Positions 43,489 to 52,107 of a stretch of DNA of 64,000 nt are shown piece after piece. The translations under genes were made by a program, and so were the position numbers. Source of the stretch: Myxococcus virescens (GTDB taxonomy: Bacteria > Myxococcota > Myxococcia > Myxococcales > Myxococcaceae); NCBI RefSeq assembly GCF_900101905.1, contig NZ_FNAJ01000017.1, positions 102,257-166,256 on the forward strand, in the 5' to 3' direction. Below the pieces are notes generated by a model. It saw only the letters and a program-made list of their open reading frames with translations. It made no database searches and was not told the DNA's origin. Positions within the stretch are counted from its first letter, which is position 1. Every line of letters begins with the position of its first letter.

Positions 43489-44778
43489 ATGCTCCGAACA
43501 GTCATCGCCTCGACCGCCGCGCTCGGACTGGCCGCCGGCTGTGCGCCCGATTCGACCGCGCCCGTCAAGGTCAGTGCCCTGGTGCTCTCCAGCAATGGCC
43601 AGTACGTCCCCCAGGAGGTGGAGCTGAAGACCATCTCCGACATCGTCGGCCTCAAGGGCACGGTGGCCGACCTCCAGGGAGGCGCGCGCATCGTCATCGA
43701 CTCCCAGGACCCGGACCTGAACAACGCCACCACGCCGGAGGGCTACGCCAACGCGCTGCTCAAGAACGCCGGCCGTGACGTCAGCGCCAACTACATCTCC
43801 CAGGGCGGCGTCCTCTGGCCGGCGGACTTCCACACCTGGAACATGGTGACGGCGTACTACAGCATGGAGCGCGCCTACGATTACTTCCGCGTCGTGGGCA
43901 ACATCCCCGCTGCGGACTTCAAGGACCCCGTCACCACGTACTACTTCCCGGAGTTCGTGCTCGCGGACGTGGACAAGGACCCGATGAGCGACAACGCCAT
44001 GTACTTCTCCGTGCTGGAGTCGTTCCTGGTGCTGCCCTTCGACAAGCTCCAGCGCGCCCCGCTGGCCATCAACGCCGGCGTCATCGCCCACGAATACGCG
44101 CACCGCGTCTTCAACCTGAAGGCCTACAACGGCCAGCAGTTCCCGGAGGCGCTCACGCTGTGGCAGCAAGCCGGCGCCAGCCCGGGCGCCAACATCCTCA
44201 AGTCCTTCGACGAGGGGCTCGCGGACTACCACGCGTACGGCGCCACCTGCCAGACGACCCAGGGCGGCAAGGGCTGTGACACGCGCTTCTTCTCCACGTC
44301 CTTCCACGGCAACCTGTACGGGCAAGTCACCGAGGACCGGGACCTGGCCCGCGTGGACCGCTGCATGGACGCGTCCCTGCTGAACCAGCTGTACAACCAG
44401 AACCTGAGCGCGTTCAGCGGCAACGAGTACCGGGTGGGCACGCTGCTCGCCAGCGCGCTCTACCAGGCCGGCGAGGCCACCGGTCAGCGCGACGTGCTGC
44501 TGCGCGCCATCGTCGCCTCATACAACGACGAGAGCACGACGACGCCCGGCCTCTACCAGCTGGCGCGCGCCACGCTGGCGGACCAGTCCCGCTTCACCCT
44601 GGCCGTGGCCGCCAGCGCCATCATCACCCACATCACCGACCTGCGCCTGAAGGAGGCCGTCTGCAACGAGCTGATGGACCACCTCCAGATTCCGCGTGAG
44701 CAGCTCGTCGGCAACGACCCCAACATGTGCCCGCCCAGCACCGCGGGTGGCACCACCTGCCCCCGCCTGGACCTGTGA
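43489..44778 (+). CDS. zinc-metalloprotease-like lipoprotein
   Basis: A 429-residue lipoprotein: signal with lipobox LAAGC (lipid cysteine at residue 18). The body has HEYAH at 201-205, a HExxH zinc motif, with a third candidate ligand E242 in FDEGLADYH 37 residues later, the glutamate arrangement of gluzincin peptidases. Both flanks are well conserved in character (VIAHEYAHRVFN). It has four or more cysteines, likely disulphides. It is two bases from the outer-membrane-type gene that follows, so the two are co-expressed. The exact family is not clear to me. Confidence 0.75.
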   Translation: MLRTVIASTAALGLAAGCAPDSTAPVKVSALVLSSNGQYVPQEVELKTISDIVGLKGTVADLQGGARIVIDSQDPDLNNATTPEGYANALLKNAGRDVSANYISQGGVLWPADFHTWNMVTAYYSMERAYDYFRVVGNIPAADFKDPVTTYYFPEFVLADVDKDPMSDNAMYFSVLESFLVLPFDKLQRAPLAINAGVIAHEYAHRVFNLKAYNGQQFPEALTLWQQAGASPGANILKSFDEGLADYHAYGATCQTTQGGKGCDTRFFSTSFHGNLYGQVTEDRDLARVDRCMDASLLNQLYNQNLSAFSGNEYRVGTLLASALYQAGEATGQRDVLLRAIVASYNDESTTTPGLYQLARATLADQSRFTLAVAASAIITHITDLRLKEAVCNELMDHLQIPREQLVGNDPNMCPPSTAGGTTCPRLDL

Positions 44779-44780
44779 GC

Positions 44781-45554
44781 ATGAGGACTGCTTCCGTGAA
44801 GACGTGGCTCTTGCGTTGCGCCCTGGGCAGCCTCGCCCTGTCCGCCCCCGCCCTGGCCCAGGACGAGGACGACCCCTACGCCTACCCGGACGAGGAGCCC
44901 GCCAACGACGCCTCCGACTCCTATGACGGCGTCCGCCCCAAGGTGGACGAGGCGGACGACTTCCGCCGCGTCTCCGAGCAGGAGTACGACGACGGCGAGG
45001 ACGGCTTCAAACCCCTCTCCGGGCTCGACGACCCGAACCTGGGCGTGGCCATGGAGTTCATCACCGGCGCCCTCTTCCTGGACAGCCCGCGCGGCCGGGC
45101 CGCGGAGACGCGCCTGGGCCTGGGCGTGCGCGCCACGTGGGAGTACGGCCGCATCCTCGACAACGAGTCGCTTCGCGAGGCCCTCTGGGCCGACGTGCGC
45201 TGGACGTTCGGCGGCACCAGCGACGGCACCGACTTCATCCAGGGCAAGACGCACCTCCACTACTTCACCATTGCCCCGGCCTATGAGCTGAAGCTCGGCA
45301 AGTCCGACTTCGGCTTCTTCGCCCAGGCGGGTGGCGGCATCGCGTACACGACGTCGACCATCACCATCGACACGGTGGAGACGAAGGTGAGCGGCAGCAA
45401 GCCGCTGCTTCAGTACGGCGTGGGCTTCCGTGGCCGGCCCCGGCTGACCTCCTCCGGTAACTTCCGCCTCGCCTTCCGGCTGGAGGCCATGGGCTACCGC
45501 CGGGGCTACCACAACGACTTCTTCCTGGGCGGCAGCCTCGGCACTGCCTTCTGA
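44781..45554 (+). CDS. exported beta-barrel-like outer membrane protein
   Basis: A 257-residue protein with a signal peptide ending in APALAQ. An acidic, disordered segment (DEDDPYAYPDEEPANDASD) precedes about 175 residues of alternating beta-strands with aromatic girdle-like patterns (LRLAFRLEAMGYRRGYH) ending in phenylalanine, as expected for an eight- to ten-strand outer membrane barrel. It starts two bases after the metalloprotease-like gene. No named family. Confidence 0.72.
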   Translation: MRTASVKTWLLRCALGSLALSAPALAQDEDDPYAYPDEEPANDASDSYDGVRPKVDEADDFRRVSEQEYDDGEDGFKPLSGLDDPNLGVAMEFITGALFLDSPRGRAAETRLGLGVRATWEYGRILDNESLREALWADVRWTFGGTSDGTDFIQGKTHLHYFTIAPAYELKLGKSDFGFFAQAGGGIAYTTSTITIDTVETKVSGSKPLLQYGVGFRGRPRLTSSGNFRLAFRLEAMGYRRGYHNDFFLGGSLGTAF

Positions 45555-45668
45555 AGTCGCCTTCACCGGCCGCTCGCCGCGCTGCATCCGGCGGGCGGCC
45601 ATGAAGTTTTTTCCACCGCCTCCCCTCTTCGCCCGTGCCCCCTCCTTGCGACTTCAAGGAGTTGGGAC

Positions 45669-45684
45669 TGGCACGCCGTGTGCT
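45669..45684 (+). promoter_or_regulatory. candidate sigma-54 promoter for the YHS gene
   Basis: TGGCACG-N4-GTGCT matches the sigma-54 consensus TGGCACG-N4-TTGCA with the invariant GG and GC at the correct 10-base separation; only one base of the -12 element and the last base differ. It is 55 bases before the ATG at 45739, so the transcript would have a leader of roughly 45 bases. Sigma-54 promoters with enhancer-binding activators are common in Myxococcus. Confidence 0.5.
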
Positions 45685-45738
45685 CCTATTTCCACCGGGA
45701 TGGGAACCTGGGTTCCCCTGGGGGCTGGGAGGCGAGCG

Positions 45739-45966
45739 ATGAAGAACGCGCAGGGACAGGGACAGCACTTGGACCCCGTATGTGGGAAGACCTTGGACAC
45801 ACCCGAGGGCCGTCCCACCGCCGAGTACAAGAAGCGCCGTTACTTCTTCTGCTCGGAGCGGTGCCGCCACGCCTTCGAAAGGCAGGCGGAGCGCTTCCGC
45901 TTCAACGAGCTGGCCCGCGTCGGCGCGCTGATGACGCCGGGCCGCGTCCGCTGGGGCATTGCCTGA
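45739..45966 (+). CDS. small YHS-domain metal-binding protein
   Basis: A 75-residue protein with the YHS pattern: DPVCGKTL near the start (C15) and YFFCSERCRHAF (C38, C42), a compact domain that binds zinc, copper or iron and is often attached to copper ATPases or mercury/heavy-metal proteins. Here it stands alone. The ATG at 45739 has GGGAGGCGAG upstream. It lies behind a candidate sigma-54 promoter, so it may be induced under stress or development. Confidence 0.8.
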   Translation: MKNAQGQGQHLDPVCGKTLDTPEGRPTAEYKKRRYFFCSERCRHAFERQAERFRFNELARVGALMTPGRVRWGIA

Positions 45967-45978
45967 GCGCCACGGCCG

Positions 45979-47700
45979 CTAGGCGGCCACGCGCAGGTCC
46001 TTGAGCCGCAGAGACAGCTTGCGCTGGCCTCGGAACGTGTCGAAGCCGGCCTGAAAGGCGAGGTCCACCGGGCCATCCACCAGCGTGGCCCGGTCCGCCA
46101 TGTTGAAGCCGATGGCGTCCAGCTCCGGCGCGTCCGCCAGGGCCAGCTTGAGATGGCCGCTGCCCGTGCCGGACTTGGGCTGCAGCACGCGCGGGCGAGC
46201 CACTTGCCGGCGCAGCACCAGCACGGGCTCCGGATTGCCCTGCCCGAAGGGGCCCAGCCGCTGGAGCGACTCAACGGCGTGAGCGTCCAGCTCGTTGGGA
46301 TTCACCACCGCGTCCACGCGGCACCGGGGGATGAGGTCCTCCGGCGTGAGGCGCTGGTAGGCAATCTTCTCAAAGGCCTCCCGGAAGGCGGGCAGCCGCT
46401 CTGCGTCGATGGTGAGCCCCGCGGCGTGCTTGTGGCCGCCGAAGCGCGTCAGCATCTCCGCGCAGCCACTGAGCGCGTCATGGAGGTGGAAGGCCTCGAT
46501 GCTGCGCGCCGAGCCCTTCCCCACGCCGTCCTTCACCCCCACCATGACGGTGGGCCGGTAGAAGCGCTCCACCACGCGCGAGGCGACGATGCCGATGACG
46601 CCCGGGTGCCAGCCTTCGTCGTACAGCACCAGGCCTCGCGCGTCCTTCAGCGACTCCGCCTGGGCCAGCGCTTGCGTGAGGATGCTGCTCTCGATGCCCT
46701 GGCGCTCCGCGTTGGCCCTGTCCAACACCGCGGCCAGTGAGCGCGCCGTCTCCGGGGACTCCGAGCACAGCAGCTGAAGTCCCAGCGAGGCGTCATGCAG
46801 GCGGCCCGCCGCGTTGATGCGGGGCCCCAGGCGGAAGCCCACCTGACCGGCGGTGACGGAGGCGTCCGGGTCCATGCCCGCCACTTCCTTCAAGGCCCGC
46901 ACGCCCGGCCGGCGGCCCGCGCTCAGCTCCTGGAGGCCATGCGTCACCAGGATGCGGTTGGCGCCGGTGAGCGGCACCACGTCCGCCACCGTGGCCAGCG
47001 CCACTAGGTCCATCATGGACCGGAGGTTGGGCTCCTTCCGGGTGGCGAAGAAGCCCTCGTCGCGCAGGCGCTTGCGGATGCCCATGCAGAAGTTGAAGGC
47101 CACGCCCGCGGCGCACAGCGCCTTCGTCGGGTACTCGCAGCCAGGCTGGTGCGGGTTGAGTACCGCCACCGCGGGCGGCAGCGTGGGCGGCACGGTGTGG
47201 TGGTCCACCACCAGCACGTCCAGGCCCAGTTCCTTGGCGCGGGTGATTTCCGCCACCGAGGTGATGCCGCAGTCCAGCGTCACCAGCACCCGCGTGCCCT
47301 CCGCGGCGATGCGCTCCACCGCGCCGACGTTGAGGCCGTAGCCTTCGTCCAGCCGGTGGGGGATGTACGTCGCGGGCGGCGCGCCCAGTTCCTTCATGAA
47401 GAGGTACAGCAGCGACGTGGAGCAGACGCCGTCCACGTCGTAGTCACCGTAGAGCGTCACCTTCTCCCGCGAACGAATCGCCCGGATGATGCGGTCCACG
47501 GCCCCCGGCATCCCCTTCATGCGGAACGGGTCCGGCAGGTCCGCCAACCGGTCCGACAGGAACGCCGACGCGGACTCCGGGGTGCGGTAGCCACGGTGCA
47601 GGAGCACCTTCGCCGCGAGCGGGTGCAGTGACAACTCCCCCGCCAGGGACGCCACTTCCTGCTCGACCACATCTGGAAGCAACCACCGCACGCTCGACAC
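45979..47700 (-). CDS. recJ: single-stranded-DNA-specific exonuclease RecJ
   Basis: A 573-residue DHH-family 5'-3' exonuclease. The DHH domain has LYGDYDVDGVCSTSLLY, LVTLDCGITS and VLVVDHHTVPPTLP; the DHHA1 domain has GGHKHAAGLTI; the C-terminal OB-like domain completes it. All metal-binding aspartate and histidine residues of the family are visible. The probable GTG start has AGGAGG immediately upstream. It is convergent with the YHS gene and divergent from the barrel gene at 47918. Confidence 0.95.
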   Translation of the reverse strand: MSSVRWLLPDVVEQEVASLAGELSLHPLAAKVLLHRGYRTPESASAFLSDRLADLPDPFRMKGMPGAVDRIIRAIRSREKVTLYGDYDVDGVCSTSLLYLFMKELGAPPATYIPHRLDEGYGLNVGAVERIAAEGTRVLVTLDCGITSVAEITRAKELGLDVLVVDHHTVPPTLPPAVAVLNPHQPGCEYPTKALCAAGVAFNFCMGIRKRLRDEGFFATRKEPNLRSMMDLVALATVADVVPLTGANRILVTHGLQELSAGRRPGVRALKEVAGMDPDASVTAGQVGFRLGPRINAAGRLHDASLGLQLLCSESPETARSLAAVLDRANAERQGIESSILTQALAQAESLKDARGLVLYDEGWHPGVIGIVASRVVERFYRPTVMVGVKDGVGKGSARSIEAFHLHDALSGCAEMLTRFGGHKHAAGLTIDAERLPAFREAFEKIAYQRLTPEDLIPRCRVDAVVNPNELDAHAVESLQRLGPFGQGNPEPVLVLRRQVARPRVLQPKSGTGSGHLKLALADAPELDAIGFNMADRATLVDGPVDLAFQAGFDTFRGQRKLSLRLKDLRVAA

Positions 47701-47761
47701 TCCTCCTCGCCTTCTCCGAGGGGAGTTGGCGGGATGAATTGGCTACGAAAGCGACAGTACC

Positions 47762-47773
47762 TCAGACGTCTGA
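47762..47773. promoter_or_regulatory. 12-base palindrome in the recJ/barrel divergent region
   Basis: TCAGACGTCTGA is a perfect 12-base palindrome, 62 bases before recJ and 145 before the barrel gene. It has the size of a dimer operator half-pair, but no protein is assigned to it. It could be chance. Confidence 0.25.
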
Positions 47774-47917
47774 CCAGGACAGTCCAACCTTGAGCCCGAC
47801 ACTTCCCCTCCTGCACAGGTGTTCAGACAGGCGCACGCATGGTGGCCCGCTGGTTCACGCACGGTCGGTCGCCGGTGAGCAGGTTCAAACGCACACCCGA
47901 AAACAGTGAGGTCGAGC

Positions 47918-48520
47918 ATGCATCCAAGAGGTATCCGGGCCGCCACGCTGGCCCTGGCATTCGCCACGCTGGGCACCGCGGGTTCGGCGGCCGCGCAGGA
48001 GCGGCGCGACGGCAAACGCGGTGACCTGAATGTGTTCCTCCGCGGTGGCGTGGGCGACTACACCGGAGGCCTGGGCGACCTGACGAGCACGGGCCCGGCC
48101 TGGGGCGTGACGCTCAACATCCAGCCCACGACCTTCCTCGGCTTCGAAGTGGGCTACGAGGGCTCACGCAACGGCCTCACCGACAGCCGCCTGCTGGAGC
48201 AGCCCTCGCTCGTCCGGCAGGGCGGCAGCGCGCTGGTGAAGGTGTCACCGCCCTTCCTCACCACCGTCCGGCCCTTCGTCGGCGCGGGCCTGGGCGTCTC
48301 GCACATGAATGTCCACGGCCCGGTGGAGGGCCTCTACCAGTCGGACACGATGCCGGAGGTCCCCCTGGCCGCGGGCGTGGAGTTCAACCGCGGCGCGCTC
48401 ACGGCGGGCCTCCGGACCACGTACCGCGTCCTCCTCAACGAAGGCTGGGCGGACGGCGCCGTGGAGGACGCCAACGGCGGCCTGCTGGACGCCTCGCTCA
48501 CGCTGGGCGCGCGCTTCTGA
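47918..48520 (+). CDS. exported beta-barrel-like outer membrane protein
   Basis: A 200-residue protein with a signal peptide ending in GSAAAQ. The mature part begins GDLNVFLRGGVGDYTGGL and contains strand pairs with FLGFEVGYEG and FVGAGLGVSHM, ending LDASLTLGARF, typical of an OmpA/OmpW-type eight-strand barrel with a terminal phenylalanine. The ATG at 47918 is favoured over a GTG four codons upstream because of spacing to AGTGAGG. Function is unknown. Confidence 0.8.
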   Translation: MHPRGIRAATLALAFATLGTAGSAAAQERRDGKRGDLNVFLRGGVGDYTGGLGDLTSTGPAWGVTLNIQPTTFLGFEVGYEGSRNGLTDSRLLEQPSLVRQGGSALVKVSPPFLTTVRPFVGAGLGVSHMNVHGPVEGLYQSDTMPEVPLAAGVEFNRGALTAGLRTTYRVLLNEGWADGAVEDANGGLLDASLTLGARF

Positions 48521-48541
48521 CAGGCCCCCCCCTGAAACACC

Positions 48542-48576
48542 CAGGGCCCTGCTTCCCGTGAAGGAAGAGGGCCCTG
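48542..48576. terminator. bulged hairpin between convergent barrel gene and secF
   Basis: CAGGGCCCT then CTTCC pair with GGAAG and AGGGCCCTG, 14 pairs with one unpaired G. It lies 21 bases after the barrel gene stop. No U-run follows on either strand, so it may be a factor-assisted terminator or a stability hairpin. A second hairpin follows at 48592-48622. Confidence 0.45.
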
Positions 48577-48591
48577 TCGGTGTCCATCGCA

Positions 48592-48622
48592 CGAGGCCTT
48601 CCTCAACGGAAGGAAGGCCTCG
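48592..48622. terminator. second perfect hairpin between barrel gene and secF
   Basis: CGAGGCCTTCC (48592-48602) pairs perfectly with GGAAGGCCTCG (48612-48622), 11 base pairs with a nine-base loop. It lies 12 bases after the secF stop and shares the CTTCC/GGAAG core with the hairpin at 48542. No U-run. The two probably stop or protect transcripts from both sides. Confidence 0.45.
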
Positions 48623-48634
48623 GGTGCGGGTGGC

Positions 48635-49813
48635 TCACGCCGCGTTCGGCTGCTGGTGGTCCACGTTGCCGCTGGCGCGCAGACGGGCTTCCTTCGCCGC
48701 GGCGCGCTCGTCCAGCCAGATGGTCAGCGGGCTGGCGATGTAGATGGTCGAGTACACACCGACCACGATGCCGACCAGCATCGCCATGGCGAAGTCGAAG
48801 ATTTCGCCCACGCCGAAGATGAGCAGACCGATGAGCGACAGCGCCGTGGTGCCGGACGTGAGGATGGTGCGGCCCAGCGTGTCGTTGATGGCGATGTTGA
48901 TGACCTCCGCGAAGGGCTTGCCCTTGAACTTGGCCATGTCCTCGCGGATGCGGTCGTAGATGACGATGGTGTCGTTGACGGAGTAGCCGACCACCGTCAG
49001 CAGCGCCGCGATGGCCGTCAGGTTGAACTCGCGCCGGCTCACCAGGTAGTAGCCCGCCACCATGATGACGTCGTGGACCATGGCCACGAGCGCGCCCGGA
49101 CCGAACTTGAAGTCGAACCGGAACGCCACGTAGATGAGGATGGCGACCATCGAGTACAGCAGCGCCATGATGCCGCGGTTGCGCAGCTGCTTGCCCACCT
49201 GCGGACCGACGTAGTCCACGCGGCGCTGCTCGAAGTCCGGCTTCTCCAGTCCGGCGTTGAGCGCGGCGAACACGCGGTCCGCCATGCCGCTGGCCACCAC
49301 CTGGTAGTCGTAGCCCGTGCCGCCCTGGGCCTCGCCCAGGTCACGCACTTCCTGCACGCCGATGCCCGCCGACTCCACCGCCTTCTTGACGGTGTCGGAG
49401 TCCATGGGCTGCGCCGCGCGGAAGCGGATGATGCCGTTGGGCAGGTCCGAGTAGACGTTGCGCACGCCCCCCAGCGCCTCCAGGGCCTCCTTGCCCTTGG
49501 CACCGCTCTCCTCGTTGAGCTGCGTGACGCCGCCCATGCGGAGCAGGAAGGTGTTCTCCTCCGCCGCGCCGATGTTCTGCACGCTGACGTCCGGCAGGCC
49601 GCCCTTGTCCGCGCGCTCACGGACCTCCTCGGCGGTGATGGGGTGGTCGAACTTCACCTCCACCACCGTGCCACCCGCGAAGTCCACGCCGAAGTTGAAG
49701 CCGAAGGCGGCGATGCCGACGATGATCGCCAGGTTCAGCACCGTGGAGAGAAACAGCGCGGGCTTGCGCTTGCTGATGAAGTCGATGTTCGTCTTGTTCT
49801 TGAAGATCTGCAT
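48635..49813 (-). CDS. secF: protein translocase subunit SecF
   Basis: A 392-residue inner-membrane protein with six predicted helices and a large periplasmic loop after the first. It has FNFGVDFAGGTVVEV, the family's conserved loop, and VGYSVNDTIVIYDRIREDM in the later helices. SecD/SecF use the proton gradient to pull exported proteins out of the SecYEG channel. It is 23 bases after secD. SecF is longer than the E. coli protein (about 320) because of an expanded periplasmic domain. Confidence 0.95.
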   Translation of the reverse strand: MQIFKNKTNIDFISKRKPALFLSTVLNLAIIVGIAAFGFNFGVDFAGGTVVEVKFDHPITAEEVRERADKGGLPDVSVQNIGAAEENTFLLRMGGVTQLNEESGAKGKEALEALGGVRNVYSDLPNGIIRFRAAQPMDSDTVKKAVESAGIGVQEVRDLGEAQGGTGYDYQVVASGMADRVFAALNAGLEKPDFEQRRVDYVGPQVGKQLRNRGIMALLYSMVAILIYVAFRFDFKFGPGALVAMVHDVIMVAGYYLVSRREFNLTAIAALLTVVGYSVNDTIVIYDRIREDMAKFKGKPFAEVINIAINDTLGRTILTSGTTALSLIGLLIFGVGEIFDFAMAMLVGIVVGVYSTIYIASPLTIWLDERAAAKEARLRASGNVDHQQPNAA

Positions 49814-49836
49814 GACGGTTCCCGGACTCCGGCCGG

Positions 49837-51609
49837 TCAGACGGAGACGACCTTCGCGTTACGACCGTGGACGAAGTAGGTCATGATGACTCGCGTCACC
49901 GTGATGGACGTGAACAGCGACGCCAGCAGGCCGATGATGAGCGTGGTGGCGAAGCCTCGCACCGGTCCGGTTCCCGTGAAGAACAGGATGAAGGCGGAGA
50001 TGAGCGCCGTCACGTGCGAGTCGAAGATGGTCCAGAAGGCCCGGTCGTAGCCCTGGTCCACCGCCGCGCGGGCCGACTTGCCGTGCCCCAGCTCCTCGCG
50101 GATGCGCTCGTTGATGAGCACGTTGGCATCCACCGCCACACCCAGCGTCAGCACGAAGCCGGCGATGCCCGGCAGCGTCAGCGTGGCGTTGAAGAAGGCC
50201 AGTCCCGCCAGGATGAGCAGGCCGTTGAGCACCAGCGCGAGGTCCGCGATGAGGCCGGAGGCCTTGTAGTAGAGGGCCATGAAGAGGATGACCAGGCCCA
50301 GGCCCAGCACCGCCGCCAGGCCACCCTTCCGGATGAGCTCGTCACCCAGGCTGGCGCCCACCTGACGAATCTCGCCCACCGTCACAGGGGCGGGCAGCGC
50401 GCCGGCCTTGAGCACCAGCGCCAGCGTCTGGGCCTCGCCCAGCCACTCCTCGAAGGTGCGGCCACCCATGCGGCCCATGGTGATGCGGGCCGAACCGCCG
50501 CTGATCTTCTCGTTGATGTTCGGCGCCGTCTGGACGTTCTCGTCCAGCACGATGGCCATGCGGCGGCCCACACCCTGCTCGGTCAGCCGCTCGAACTCGC
50601 GCGCGCCCGCGGGGTCGAAGGAGATGTTCACCTCCGGCTCGTTGAGCTGGCTGATGTTCGCGTCCGCGCTCGCCAGGCTCTCGCCGGTCAGCGGCACGTT
50701 CTTGTCCAGCAGGTAGGAGCGGTACGAGGTGCACTCGTTCTTCTTCACCGGGTTGGCGATGCACTCGGTGAGCACCACCCGGTTCTCCGGCACCTTGTCC
50801 TTCGTGTACTCGGTGATGGCCTCACGCGTGGGGGCCTGGAGCTGCGGGAAGCCGCCCTCCGTCGTCAGCGTGATGTCGCTGCCAGCCGGCGGCGGGGTGG
50901 CCTGGAGCAGCTGCGCGAAGAACTGCGGGTTGGAGTCATCCACCATCCGGAACTCGAGCTGCGCGGTGGTCCCCACCAGCTCCTTCGCCTGCTCCGGGTT
51001 GCTGCGGCCCGGCAGCGAAATCTGGATGGAGTCGGCGCCCAGCTTGCGCACGTCCACTTCCGCCACGCCCCACTTGTCGATGCGGCGGCGGATGACGAGC
51101 ATCGCCTGGTCCACCGCTTCCGTCCGGAAGACGTTGGCCTGGCTCTCGTCCTGCACCAGCGTCAGCGAGGCGCCGCTGCGGCTGACTTCCTTGAAGTCGG
51201 TGAAGGTGGCCAGGACCTCCTTCTGGATGGCGTCCATGGTCCCCGGGTCCTTCGCCGTCAGGGTGACCTCGAGCTTCTCCGGGTCCGTGTCCGCCGCCAC
51301 CTCGCCCAGCTTCTTGTCATTGACGTAGTTGACAATCTGCTGCGCGCGGCGCTCGGTCCGCTTCTGGAGCGCCGTCTTGGTGTCCACCCGCATCACCATG
51401 TGGATGCCGCCCTGGAGGTCCAGCCCCAGGTTCAGGCGGTACTTCGCGGGAGGCGCCCAGCTGGGCATCCGCTCCTCGAGCACGGCCAGGTTGTTGCGCT
51501 GGTCCCGGTCGAGAACGACGAGCGAGTAATAGGTCGGGATGAGGAACCAGATGCTGCCCAGCGTCACCGCGACGATGAGTCCGAACTTCCACCACCAGCC
51601 GCGGTCCAT
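49837..51609 (-). CDS. secD: protein translocase subunit SecD
   Basis: A 590-residue partner of SecF. The N-terminal helix is followed by LGLDLQGGIHMVMRVDT, the periplasmic P1 domain, and six helices with DANVLINERIREEL, which carries the essential acidic and arginine residues of the transmembrane proton path. The ATG at 51609 overlaps the yajC stop by one base (TGATG). It has the complete length expected for the family. Confidence 0.95.
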   Translation of the reverse strand: MDRGWWWKFGLIVAVTLGSIWFLIPTYYSLVVLDRDQRNNLAVLEERMPSWAPPAKYRLNLGLDLQGGIHMVMRVDTKTALQKRTERRAQQIVNYVNDKKLGEVAADTDPEKLEVTLTAKDPGTMDAIQKEVLATFTDFKEVSRSGASLTLVQDESQANVFRTEAVDQAMLVIRRRIDKWGVAEVDVRKLGADSIQISLPGRSNPEQAKELVGTTAQLEFRMVDDSNPQFFAQLLQATPPPAGSDITLTTEGGFPQLQAPTREAITEYTKDKVPENRVVLTECIANPVKKNECTSYRSYLLDKNVPLTGESLASADANISQLNEPEVNISFDPAGAREFERLTEQGVGRRMAIVLDENVQTAPNINEKISGGSARITMGRMGGRTFEEWLGEAQTLALVLKAGALPAPVTVGEIRQVGASLGDELIRKGGLAAVLGLGLVILFMALYYKASGLIADLALVLNGLLILAGLAFFNATLTLPGIAGFVLTLGVAVDANVLINERIREELGHGKSARAAVDQGYDRAFWTIFDSHVTALISAFILFFTGTGPVRGFATTLIIGLLASLFTSITVTRVIMTYFVHGRNAKVVSV

Positions 51610-51965
51610 CACTTCTCCTCCTTCTTCTCTCCGGCCGCCGTCGCGGGGGCCGCGGGCGTGCCTTCCGCCACCGCGCCCTTGGCGCTGATGGCCGTCTTGA
51701 GCACGCGGATGCGCACGCCGCTGGAGACCTCCAGCGTCACGGTGCGCTCATCCACGAGGTGGATCTTCCCGAGGATGCCCCCGGAAGTGACGACCTCATC
51801 ACCCTTCTTCAGCGCGGAGAGGAGCGCACGGTGCTCCTTCAACTGCTTCTGCTGCGGGCGGATCATCACGAAGTACATGATGCCCACCAGGATGACCAGG
51901 AAGCCCAGGGTGCCCAGGGGATTGCCACCACCGGCCTGCGCCAGAATCAGAAAGCTCTCAGCCAC
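51609..51965 (-). CDS. yajC: preprotein translocase subunit YajC
   Basis: A 118-residue protein with one membrane helix (about 18-37), then the YajC core with RPQQKQLKEHRALLSALKKGDEVVTSGGILG. It forms a complex with SecD and SecF. The C-terminus is an Ala/Glu/Lys tail. Its stop overlaps the secD start. The ORF begins at an ATG with a hydrophobic N-terminus, as in relatives. Confidence 0.93.
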   Translation of the reverse strand: MAESFLILAQAGGGNPLGTLGFLVILVGIMYFVMIRPQQKQLKEHRALLSALKKGDEVVTSGGILGKIHLVDERTVTLEVSSGVRIRVLKTAISAKGAVAEGTPAAPATAAGEKKEEK

Positions 51966-52002
51966 ACACTGCCTCGTCGGTTGAGGAAAGCTTGGGATGG
52001 AA

Positions 52003-52043
52003 GGCCCCCGATTTTGTTCGAGGAAACCATCCGAAAGGGGGCC
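52003..52043. repeat. inverted repeat between tgt and yajC
   Basis: GGCCCCC (52003-52009) and GGGGGCC (52037-52043) can pair around a 27-base loop in the 142-base gap between tgt and yajC. It may be a leader structure for yajC-secD-secF. The long loop makes it weak. Confidence 0.25.
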
Positions 52044-52107
52044 CTCTTAGCAAGGGGGGCCCATGTGAGCAAGTGAACGCGGGAAGCCGGGCAATCCATC
52101 CGCCCGG

